The notes below the pieces were generated by a model that had not been told where the DNA came from, ran no database searches, and saw only the letters and a program-made list of their open reading frames with translations. This document shows, one piece after another, positions 18,235-25,095 of a stretch of 29,474 nt of DNA. Position numbers and translations under genes: made by a program. The stretch comes from Colwellia sp. (lineage in GTDB: Bacteria > Pseudomonadota > Gammaproteobacteria > Enterobacterales > Alteromonadaceae): NCBI GenBank assembly GCA_003521815.1, contig DPHE01000078.1:29736-59209 (forward strand), given 5' to 3'. Positions within the stretch are counted from its first letter, which is position 1; the number at the start of each line of letters is the position of its first letter.

Positions 18235-19035
18235 ATGCCACACTATCCCAATGAACTTAAGTTACTTGATTTAAAAAGCTTGCCTCGAGAGGTGTTTGTC
18301 AGGCAGCAGTATATGCCAGCAAGGCACTACTTCCCTGCGCACAAACATAAGTGGCATCAACTTTTGTATGCTAGTTCAGGTGTGCTAACTATTGACGTCA
18401 TTGGTAAAAGGCTTTTTATCCCGCCTGAAAATGCTGTCTGGTTGCCCTGCGGGTGTCGACATAGTGTTTCAACTGAATATGGCGCTGAATTGAAGAGCCT
18501 GTATATTGATGGCAAATATCAGCGGTTGCCTACTGATAAAAGCTTAGTACTAAAAATATCCCCCATCATAAAAGCACTGATAATAGAAGTGTCCACGTTT
18601 GATGTTGAATACTCCATTTCTGGTTATGAAGAAGAGGTTATTTCTTTAATGTTGAGTACGTTGCCACGTTTAAAGCATGTTACAGATCATCTTCCCTGGC
18701 CAACATCAGTAGAGCTTTTGAAAATGTGTAATCAACTTTATGAGCGACCTGGAGGAAAACAAACAACGCTTATGTTGGCAGAGGATTTAGCCATGTCGAA
18801 ACGTACCCTAGAGCGAAAGTTTCATAGAGAAACAGGCATAACTATTCAGGCATGGAGCCTAAGGCTCCGCTTTCTAAAAGCGATAGAATTACTGACTTCT
18901 GGCCATAGTATTACCAATATTGCTTTGGATTTGGGGTACAGTTCTCCCTCTCCTTTTATCTATATGTTCAGAAATATATCTGGCATGAGTCCTGGAGAGT
19001 ATATAACAAGTATTTCTAATACAAAGGAAAAATAA
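18235..19035 (+). CDS. AraC-family transcriptional regulator with cupin sensor domain
   Basis: A 266-residue regulator. The N-terminal half is a cupin (HYFPAHKHKWHQLLYASSG, then FIPPENAVWLPCGCRHSV). The C-terminal half holds two helix-turn-helix units: LAEDLAMSKRTLERKFHRET and ITNIALDLGYSSPSPFIYMF, followed by GMSPGEY. This matches the NimR-like class of AraC regulators that control a neighbouring MFS exporter. It is divergent from the MFS gene, with about 107 bases between the preferred starts, so the shared intergenic region probably holds the operator. The ligand is unknown. Confidence 0.88.
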   Translation: MPHYPNELKLLDLKSLPREVFVRQQYMPARHYFPAHKHKWHQLLYASSGVLTIDVIGKRLFIPPENAVWLPCGCRHSVSTEYGAELKSLYIDGKYQRLPTDKSLVLKISPIIKALIIEVSTFDVEYSISGYEEEVISLMLSTLPRLKHVTDHLPWPTSVELLKMCNQLYERPGGKQTTLMLAEDLAMSKRTLERKFHRETGITIQAWSLRLRFLKAIELLTSGHSITNIALDLGYSSPSPFIYMFRNISGMSPGEYITSISNTKEK

Positions 19036-19101
19036 AACTAAATATCCAGACGTTGAAACAGGTTGCCTGATAAGTTTTTATTATTCAAACTCAATAATGG
19101 T

Positions 19102-19320
19102 CTAAGCGATATCACCAACAGAGAAAATACGATCGCCCATTTTATTTAAAATTTTAATTTCACCTTGGCATACAGCAATAATTGATTTACCTTCTTTAAA
19201 CACTTCCGGTATCACTACCATTCCTTGTTCATTAATGGGAAGTGATATCAATTCATTTAGTAGTTCAAGTGATTCATCATGATAATAAATGATAGTGACT
19301 TGGGTTAAACCTTGTTGCAT
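19102..19320 (-). CDS. Conserved small protein, TIGR02922-like
   Basis: A 72-residue protein with no signal or membrane segment. Segments VTIIYYHDESLELL, GMVVIPEVFKEGKSIIAV and ILNKMGDRIF match my memory of TIGR02922, a small family of unknown function known from Colwellia, Shewanella and Alteromonas. It stands alone, convergent with the araC-type gene (66-base gap). Upstream is a TGAT-N4-ATCA palindrome near 19401-19412. No function can be given. Confidence 0.72.
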   Translation of the reverse strand: MQQGLTQVTIIYYHDESLELLNELISLPINEQGMVVIPEVFKEGKSIIAVCQGEIKILNKMGDRIFSVGDIA

Positions 19321-19399
19321 ATTAGACTCTTTTTATTGTTCTACATTGATTTTGTATTGAAAAACTGTGTAAATATTACTCTTTTAACTATTAATAAAG

Positions 19400-19413
19400 C
19401 TGATATAGATCAG
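19400..19413. promoter_or_regulatory. FNR/CRP-like palindrome
   Basis: CTGAT-ATAG-ATCAG at 19400-19413 fits the FNR half-site spacing TTGAT-N4-ATCAA with the outer bases changed. It lies about 80 bases ahead of the TIGR02922-like gene on the minus strand. Such short palindromes occur by chance, so this is tentative. Confidence 0.25.
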
Positions 19414-19597
19414 AAATAGGTGACTAGATACCACCCGCCAAACAATGAAAACTTAGTATGATTCATTTTATTCATCTTCATTGTGCAACAGCCCCATGAG
19501 CAACCATCAGGTAATCAACTAAGCAAACCAATTTAAGTAATGAGACATCATTAAAGTAGCTTGTGTTTGTTAATGGCTTATACGTTTTTTTTATTAT

Positions 19598-19623
19598 TGA
19601 ACCAGACACCTGGTTCAGTTTTT
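19598..19623 (+). terminator. Orphan rho-independent terminator
   Basis: TGAACCAG (19598-19605), loop ACAC and CTGGTTCA (19610-19617) form a perfect 8-base stem followed by GTTTTT. It points along the plus strand, yet no plus-strand gene lies in the 280 bases before it (the nearest gene, 19102-19320, is on the minus strand). It may end a small RNA or be the remains of a lost gene. Confidence 0.5.
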
Positions 19624-20213
19624 CCTTGTATTTATACATCACCAAGTAAGAAAGTGGGATTACCATTTTATTCTTTATTTTTCAGTAAAGTACAGTACAT
19701 TTTGGTCATAGCATAAGTGGTGTTTATTTATTCAGGCAACCCAAAATAAACAACTATCTTTTGGAGAAGTGAATACCTGCTAACATACATTACAACATTG
19801 GTGTGATTAACAAAATACCGGCTTTATCTTCCACATCAAAAACTATGGGCTCAAAAGTAAAGTGAGAGAAAAAAAGTTCAAGTACACATGAATCAGTTCT
19901 TTTTGAATTGGCGGCATAATTCATTCGTTCTATTTAATCCAATACTATAGCGCCTGTGCCTTCAAGGTAAGTTTTATCATACTCTATTCCAGCTGAATCA
20001 TGCATCTTCAAGTGGAACGGGTATAAATTTGATTTTCTGTCGCTTACCCTATTATTGATTGTGCTCACATGCGCTTGGTTTAGTCTGAATGTCAATTTGG
20101 TTACCAAGATAAAAATTTAATAAGCGCTAATTTATACTTTAAACAAACATTTACTTTGTGCTAAATCAAAGTAAATTTTTTAATTCCTTCTATAATGTTA
20201 CATATTATTTATT
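19624..20213. other. Non-coding stretch ahead of the DUF1538 operon
   Basis: With 19321-19623 this makes an 893-base gap without a convincing gene. It contains the string TTCAAGTGGAACGGGTATA at 20007-20025, related to the repeat at the dapA start, and a TATAAT at 20191-20196 that may be the -10 of the following operon, without a clear -35. Short open frames on either strand have no family resemblance; a minus-strand stretch near 19800-19910 is interrupted by stops. Confidence 0.4.
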
Positions 20214-20963
20214 ATGTTATTTTCTATGCCCCATCAACTTATTGTTTTTCTAAAAGCATTATTAGGTAGTTGCAAAGATTTACTACCTATTATTCTCGTT
20301 ATTGCATTTTTTCAATTTGCCGTTTTGCATCAACCCATGCCTAATATTGGGGATATTTTAGTCGGTTTAGCACTAGTTGTTCTTGGGTTAACTTTCTTTA
20401 TTTACGGTTTAGAAATGGGATTATTTCCTATTGGTGAATCGATGGCGCAAGCCTTCGCTAAAAAAGGCAGTATTAGTTGGTTACTGACTTTTGCCTTCTG
20501 TTTAGGGTTTGGTACTACCGTGGCTGAGCCTTCGTTAATTGCCGTAGCGAAAGAAGCGGCAATTGTTGCCGCATCAGGTGGTATTATTACTGACACCCTA
20601 GAATCACAACTTTCGTATGCCAACGGTTTACGTTTTACTGTTGCGTTTGCTGTTGGCTTTGCCATTGTTATGGGTGTTTTACGTATACTTCGTGGTTGGC
20701 CAATACAGTATTTAATCCTAGGCGGTTATGTTGTGGTTGTGCTGATGACGATGCTTGCCCCTAGCTGGATTATTGGTATTGCATACGACTCAGGTGGCGT
20801 TACAACATCAACGATTACCGTCCCCTTAGTGACAGCATTAGGTGTTGGTTTAGCCTCAGCAATAAAAGGTAGAAACCCGATGATTGACGGTTTTGGTTTG
20901 ATCGCTTTCGCCTCATTAACACCGATGATTTTTGTGATGATTTACGGTATGGTGATCAGTTAA
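20214..20963 (+). CDS. DUF1538 membrane protein, UmpA-like antiporter subunit
   Basis: A 249-residue integral membrane protein with about seven hydrophobic segments. Signature segments: [37 protein letters not shown] and [17 protein letters not shown]. These belong to DUF1538 (PF07556). A paired DUF1538 system, UmpAB of Halomonas, has been reported to act as a two-component Na+(Li+,K+)/H+ antiporter; I recall this and have not checked it. It shares these signatures with the next gene, so the two are paralogous and probably form a heteromer. The ribosome site is weak. The stop codon overlaps the next start by one base (TAATG). Confidence 0.85.
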   Translation: MLFSMPHQLIVFLKALLGSCKDLLPIILVIAFFQFAVLHQPMPNIGDILVGLALVVLGLTFFIYGLEMGLFPIGESMAQAFAKKGSISWLLTFAFCLGFGTTVAEPSLIAVAKEAAIVAASGGIITDTLESQLSYANGLRFTVAFAVGFAIVMGVLRILRGWPIQYLILGGYVVVVLMTMLAPSWIIGIAYDSGGVTTSTITVPLVTALGVGLASAIKGRNPMIDGFGLIAFASLTPMIFVMIYGMVIS

Positions 20964-21808
20964 TGGATTTATTCTTAGAATTTTTAACCACCTTAAAAAA
21001 TACAGTTGTTGATGTATTACCTATTATGTCAATAATCTTGGGTTTTCAGCTACTTGTTATTAGAAAACCTATCCCTCATCTCAAGCAAGTAGGTTTTGGG
21101 TTTATTTATGTCCTTATTGGTTTAGCCTTGTTTTTACTTGGTTTGGAAAAAGCCTTATTTCCGTTAGGAAAAATGATGGCAGAACAATTAACCGCACCAC
21201 AATTCATTCATGCCGGCGAGCAAGTTTTAACAAGCATCCATTGGTTAGATTATAAGTGGGTTTATGTTTTTGCCGCCGCCATTGGTTTTAGCACTACCAT
21301 TGCAGAGCCCTCACTTATTGCTGTCGCCATTAAAGCCGAGGAAGTTTCTGGTGGTGCTATTAATGCAAATAGCTTGCGTATTTCAGTGGCTATTGGTGTT
21401 GCTGTTGGTATTGCATTAGGGAGTTATCGCATTGTTGTTGGTCACCCTATTCATTACTATATTATTGGTGGTTACGTTATTGTGGTCATTCAAACTTTTT
21501 ATTGTTCTAAGCTAATTGTGCCATTGGCCTATGATTCTGGCGGTGTAACAACTTCAACTGTAACGGTACCTTTAGTAGCTGCTTTAGGTTTAGGTTTAGC
21601 TAGTACCATTCCAGGACGTAGCCCTTTAATTGATGGCTTTGGTCTAATCGCTTTTGCTAGTTTATTTCCCATCATTGCGGTAATGGCTTATTCGCAACTT
21701 ACTGAAGCTAAAGTACGCCGAACGAATAAAAAATTAGAAAAAAGAAACAAACTTAAGCAAGAATTTAAAGATAAACGTAATTTAAACAGAAACCACAAGA
21801 CTTCTTAA
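20963..21808 (+). CDS. DUF1538 membrane protein, UmpB-like antiporter subunit
   Basis: A 281-residue membrane protein, paralogue of the preceding gene. It repeats the signatures [39 protein letters not shown] and [20 protein letters not shown]. It differs by a basic cytoplasmic tail of about 40 residues, rich in Lys, Arg and Asn (RRTNKKLEKRNKLKQEFKD), which might contact the P-II-like protein encoded next. Starts at an ATG overlapping the previous stop by one base. Likely partner in a cation/proton antiporter, by recall of the UmpAB literature. Confidence 0.85.
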   Translation: MDLFLEFLTTLKNTVVDVLPIMSIILGFQLLVIRKPIPHLKQVGFGFIYVLIGLALFLLGLEKALFPLGKMMAEQLTAPQFIHAGEQVLTSIHWLDYKWVYVFAAAIGFSTTIAEPSLIAVAIKAEEVSGGAINANSLRISVAIGVAVGIALGSYRIVVGHPIHYYIIGGYVIVVIQTFYCSKLIVPLAYDSGGVTTSTVTVPLVAALGLGLASTIPGRSPLIDGFGLIAFASLFPIIAVMAYSQLTEAKVRRTNKKLEKRNKLKQEFKDKRNLNRNHKTS

Positions 21809-21843
21809 AGAGTCTACATAAGATAAATAGAATAGGTGATCAC

Positions 21844-22194
21844 ATGCAATTTAAATTAATTGTTGCCTTTGTTGACGACGCTGTCACAGACGACGTTATG
21901 AAAGGCGCAAGAATGGCTGGCGCTACAGGCGCAACTATAATCAATAATGCCAGAGGTGAAGGTATAAAGCGCCAACACACCTTTTTTGGTATGCAACTTG
22001 AGATACAAAGAGATGTATTACTTTTTGTTGTTGAAGAACATTTATCAAGGAAAATACTTGAGCGAATTAGCAATATTGCTGGTTTTGATGAAGACCCAGG
22101 TAAAGGTATCGCTATTCAATTAAATGTTGAAGATGCAGTAGGCGTAGCTCATCAGGTAGAGCGCTTAAAAGGTAAAGTTGAGGAAGAGCTATGA
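21844..22194 (+). CDS. P-II-like signalling protein
   Basis: A 116-residue protein with P-II (GlnB-like) character: KLIVAFVDDAVTDDVMKGAR, GATGATIINNARGEG, a T-loop-like segment GIKRQHTFFGMQLEI, then DVLLFVVEEHLSRKI. Classical GlnB has a uridylylated Tyr in the T-loop; none is seen at that place, so it is a P-II-like sensor rather than GlnB. Such proteins bind adenine nucleotides or other small ligands and regulate nearby transporters. It follows the DUF1538 pair by 35 bases and overlaps the CBS gene by 4 bases (ATGA). Confidence 0.82.
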   Translation: MQFKLIVAFVDDAVTDDVMKGARMAGATGATIINNARGEGIKRQHTFFGMQLEIQRDVLLFVVEEHLSRKILERISNIAGFDEDPGKGIAIQLNVEDAVGVAHQVERLKGKVEEEL

Positions 22195-22586
22195 ACCATA
22201 AATTAGTACAAGTTAAAGATGTTATGACCACCAATAACTATCAATTTGCTGATGGTATGATGACCGTCGCTGAGGGCATTAAAGTAGCCAAAGAGCATAA
22301 CGCTAGTGTGTTAATTATTAATAAACGTAATGCGCAAGATGAGTATGGGTTAGTGATGCTTGCCGATATTGCCAAAGAAGTACTCGCAAAAGATCGTTCC
22401 CCCGATCGCGTGAACCTATATGAAATAATGGCAAAACCTTTGATGAGCGTATTACCTGAAATGGATGTAAGGTATTGCGCACGATTATTTGAGCGCTTTA
22501 GTATTCACCTTGCACCTGTTATTGAAAATAAGGAAGTTATTGGCATGGTTGACTACACTAATATGGTTTTTAGCCAAGTTGACTAG
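22191..22586 (+). CDS. Two-CBS-domain protein
   Basis: A 131-residue protein made almost only of a CBS pair: VKDVMTTNNYQFADGMMTVAEG with ASVLIINKR and GLVMLADIAKE (first), then IMAKPLMSVLPEMDVRYCARLFERF with LAPVIENKEVIGMVDYTNMV (second). CBS pairs usually bind adenosine nucleotides and gate transporters or enzymes. Its start overlaps the P-II-like gene, so expression is coupled. A regulatory role on the DUF1538 antiporter is inferred from the operon. Confidence 0.87.
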   Translation: MNHKLVQVKDVMTTNNYQFADGMMTVAEGIKVAKEHNASVLIINKRNAQDEYGLVMLADIAKEVLAKDRSPDRVNLYEIMAKPLMSVLPEMDVRYCARLFERFSIHLAPVIENKEVIGMVDYTNMVFSQVD

Positions 22587-22899
22587 TGATTCCTGATTAG
22601 CTAAGTGATTCAATATACGTCAATAGGTGTAGTAATACGCGCTATGTTTTAGCGGGTATATTAACCTAGCACGATTACTTGCTCGATTGAAAACCCTTAA
22701 ACGTTTATATCCAAACCAACGGGATCCCCCTACTATTTATTCAGGTAACATCTTAAAGTTAACGGTTAAGTTTGATAGTTAAGATCATAAATACAGGTAT
22801 TCTTCTAGTGGTATGAAATACCCCCACATTGTTAACTTTCAACCCTTTCACTTATCAATCGTTGTATTAGGTAGCGATTCGTCAGGCTTGGGGGTAATA
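22587..22899. other. Convergent intergenic region between the antiporter operon and pfaE
   Basis: No gene is seen. A hairpin of ATACGCGCTA (22635-22644) with TAGCGGGTAT (22650-22659), one mismatch and no T run, lies about 50 bases after the CBS gene. A second inverted repeat, GGTATT (22797-22802) with AATACC (22826-22831), contains AGTGGTATG, related to the dispersed CATACCACT motif. Confidence 0.4.
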
Positions 22900-23727
22900 C
22901 TAATCTAACGCTTGGTAACCTAGTAAAGGCGTGCTGCTAAAGCAGCGTAATTGATAAGCAATATTTTGATTATTCTCTTTTGCTCTTAATGCTATCGCAA
23001 TACGGTGTTGCCCATTGCCGTTTGGATAAAAAAGCCAGTTGCGCCATCTATCAGCATTATCTACTCTATGTGGCTCAAAGCTCAACCTAATGGCATTTTT
23101 AATGATAAAAGGTGTTTTTTTTTCAACTAGTGTGTCAGTAATGTTAAAACTAAAATCTTTTAAGGGAATCGCTAGCCCTAATCCCCATGCTTTAATATAT
23201 GACTCTTTTAATGTCCAATAATCAAAAAACCGATGGCGTTGTTCTTTTTTGGGTAAAGAAAATAATTCTTTAGTCTCGATGGAAGAGAAATAACGATTCG
23301 CGATGGCTAACACATCATTACTGCGCGTTGTATTTTCAACATCGCAGCCAATATCATTTTCTAAGGTAATTGCACAAATAATTAGGCCTTTTGTATGACT
23401 TATATTAAATCGTAATGGCAGTGGTGGATTAACAATTTCAGGTTTATCTTTTTCGCCTTTATCAAAACGCCAATCACTCGGGGCAATATCTGCATAATAA
23501 GAGAGCAGGTCCCGTACAAAAACACGGGTGATTAAAGCATCGTGTCTATCGTGTGAAAACTTGTATCTTTGCTGTTTTATTGTTTCATCATCACTTAGTA
23601 ACTCTTTATATTTATTGAGCAATTCAGGCTGTGTGATGTTGTCAGGATTTACTTGCCATAGATGAATTTCATTTTGCTTAATGCTGAGTGGAATTTTGGA
23701 GTTTTTAGCACGAGAAAAAATGGTCAT
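22900..23727 (-). CDS. pfaE: Sfp-type 4'-phosphopantetheinyl transferase (PfaE)
   Basis: Transfers 4'-phosphopantetheine from CoA to the acyl carrier domains of the Pfa polyunsaturated fatty acid synthase. The 275-residue protein shows the Sfp-class motifs: LRFNISHTKGL, DIGCDVE (Mg2+-binding acidic residues) and FFDYWTLKESYIKAWGLGL. It is divergent from pfaR and pfaA, an arrangement known from marine pfa loci. The ATG at 23727 begins MTIFSRAKN. Without it the tandem ACPs of PfaA would stay inactive. The surfactin and siderophore class shares the fold; the location makes PfaE the best call. Confidence 0.93.
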   Translation of the reverse strand: MTIFSRAKNSKIPLSIKQNEIHLWQVNPDNITQPELLNKYKELLSDDETIKQQRYKFSHDRHDALITRVFVRDLLSYYADIAPSDWRFDKGEKDKPEIVNPPLPLRFNISHTKGLIICAITLENDIGCDVENTTRSNDVLAIANRYFSSIETKELFSLPKKEQRHRFFDYWTLKESYIKAWGLGLAIPLKDFSFNITDTLVEKKTPFIIKNAIRLSFEPHRVDNADRWRNWLFYPNGNGQHRIAIALRAKENNQNIAYQLRCFSSTPLLGYQALD

Positions 23728-23984
23728 GAAAAAGTATCACTAGGTTGTATTGAATAATTTGATAAAGTTTTTATAAAAAAAACTCTCTTTAATAAGTATG
23801 ACTTTATCATAAAATTCATCGTTAATTTGACTTTTTAAGCTGTTTTTATTAAACGATATTGAGGTATGTCAACCGTTTTATATGGCCCTTGGTTCATTTT
23901 TAGAGAAAAGTTTTTTTTAACGCAACTGGTTGTCCATTTACACTTATTGCATGCTAATACTTTGGTCTATTTTTGTGTTGAACC

Positions 23985-24013
23985 TTGTATCGGGTGATTG
24001 TGTTGGGTATAAA
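23985..24013 (+). promoter_or_regulatory. Sigma-70 promoter of pfaR
   Basis: TTGTAT (23985-23990), a spacer of exactly 17 bases, then TATAAA (24008-24013), followed by a leader of about 170 bases to the pfaR start. The rest of the 465-base pfaE-pfaR gap (23728-24192) is A/T-rich and holds no credible gene. Confidence 0.55.
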
Positions 24014-24192
24014 TCCTGTGTATATTAGCCCTTCTTGTAAGCATATAAGTCGTGTTTTTTGTGCTGATTACAGGATATCGACGGTTTATCAATGATCAAA
24101 AAACAGGAAAATAAGACCACTAAATTCGTTGGATATAAGCGGTGGGCGTTTCATTTTAAATCTGTATTTATTAATTCCTGTAAGGATGACCA

Positions 24193-25080
24193 ATGCCTAA
24201 GCAACATGCAAATGCGACTACAACGCCTGAAATGCGCGCATTTATCCATGAGTCCGATTTACCTACTGCTGTGTTGGCTCGTTTACTTAAAATATCTGAA
24301 TCGACTGTACGTAAGTGGCGTCAGAGAGAATCTATGTCTGATGCTTCCCACGTGCCAAAGCAGTTAAATACTACGTTAAGTGAAGCACAAGAATATGTTG
24401 TGGTTGAACTGCGTACTCGGTTATTACTCTCATTGGATGAATTACTCCTTGTCTGTAAACAATTCATTAACCCACATGTGTCTCGTGCAGGTTTACAACG
24501 CTGCTTAAAGCGTCATGGTGTTTCTCGATTAGCAGACATGGAAGATGGTGGTGAATTCATCGACGCTGACAGCCCATTATCTTCCCCTGTACAAGTCACG
24601 TTAGAAGATACACTTGATCATCAAGTCTTACTCTCTGATATTTCGCCAAAAGCGATGCGTGAAGTATTAAATCGTACGAATAATTTATCTGAAGATGAAG
24701 TTGTTCAGGTGAAAGTCACTCAGTTACCTGATTTCTCTGATAAAGAGACTAATAAATATATAGAAAAAGAATCAGAAAAAGATAAAGAACACGTAAATAA
24801 ACGGCGTTTACTCGTCGCCAACGACCCCAGCTCAGGCTGGGTTTATGTTGATATTTATGACGGTAACGAAGCTGATGCAGCGAGTCGTTACATGAGCTAC
24901 GTGCTCACCAAAGCCCCATTCCATATCCGTCGAATTTTGGCGGGTAATTATACTGAATTTCTAAGTCGTTTTCGTTTACTAAACAATGTCGCGAACAATG
25001 CAGCTAATAAAGCTGGTGATGAACAAAACCATCAACGTGATGTCGATAATAGTAACCGCGAAAATGCAAAAAAATCCTAA
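24193..25080 (+). CDS. pfaR: PfaR, pfa locus regulator derived from a transposase
   Basis: A 295-residue protein in the position of PfaR, the positive regulator of the pfa operon in Shewanella-type loci. AAGGA precedes the ATG. Residues 27-45 form a helix-turn-helix (VLARLLKISESTVRKWRQR). Then come LSLDELLLVCKQFI and SRAGLQRCLKRHGVSRL (98-113), which strongly recall the N-terminal half of an IS-type DDE transposase (SSLHRCLQRHGISRL in my memory). Residues 206-256 keep the pattern of the catalytic core but ILAGNYTEF stands where transposases have VLTDNGxxF, so the second catalytic Asp is missing. The segment at 114-205 is acidic and charged. It is thus probably a catalytically dead, domesticated DNA-binding protein. 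pfaA begins 15 bases later. Confidence 0.85.
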   Translation: MPKQHANATTTPEMRAFIHESDLPTAVLARLLKISESTVRKWRQRESMSDASHVPKQLNTTLSEAQEYVVVELRTRLLLSLDELLLVCKQFINPHVSRAGLQRCLKRHGVSRLADMEDGGEFIDADSPLSSPVQVTLEDTLDHQVLLSDISPKAMREVLNRTNNLSEDEVVQVKVTQLPDFSDKETNKYIEKESEKDKEHVNKRRLLVANDPSSGWVYVDIYDGNEADAASRYMSYVLTKAPFHIRRILAGNYTEFLSRFRLLNNVANNAANKAGDEQNHQRDVDNSNRENAKKS

Positions 25081-25095
25081 ACTGGAGATACTTTA

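Noticed and set aside
19059..19079. CAGG-TTG-CCTG hairpin followed by TTTTT after the araC-type gene
   Set aside because: The stem is only 4 bases, with a 5-base gap before the T run; too weak to call a terminator.
19478..19666. 62-codon minus-strand frame in the gap after the TIGR02922-like gene
   Set aside because: It spans the terminator hairpin at 19598-19617, shows no recognisable domain and has no convincing ribosome site.
24092..24367. 91-codon frame overlapping the start of pfaR
   Set aside because: It is in a different frame from pfaR, has no family resemblance and is less well supported than the pfaR start with AAGGA.
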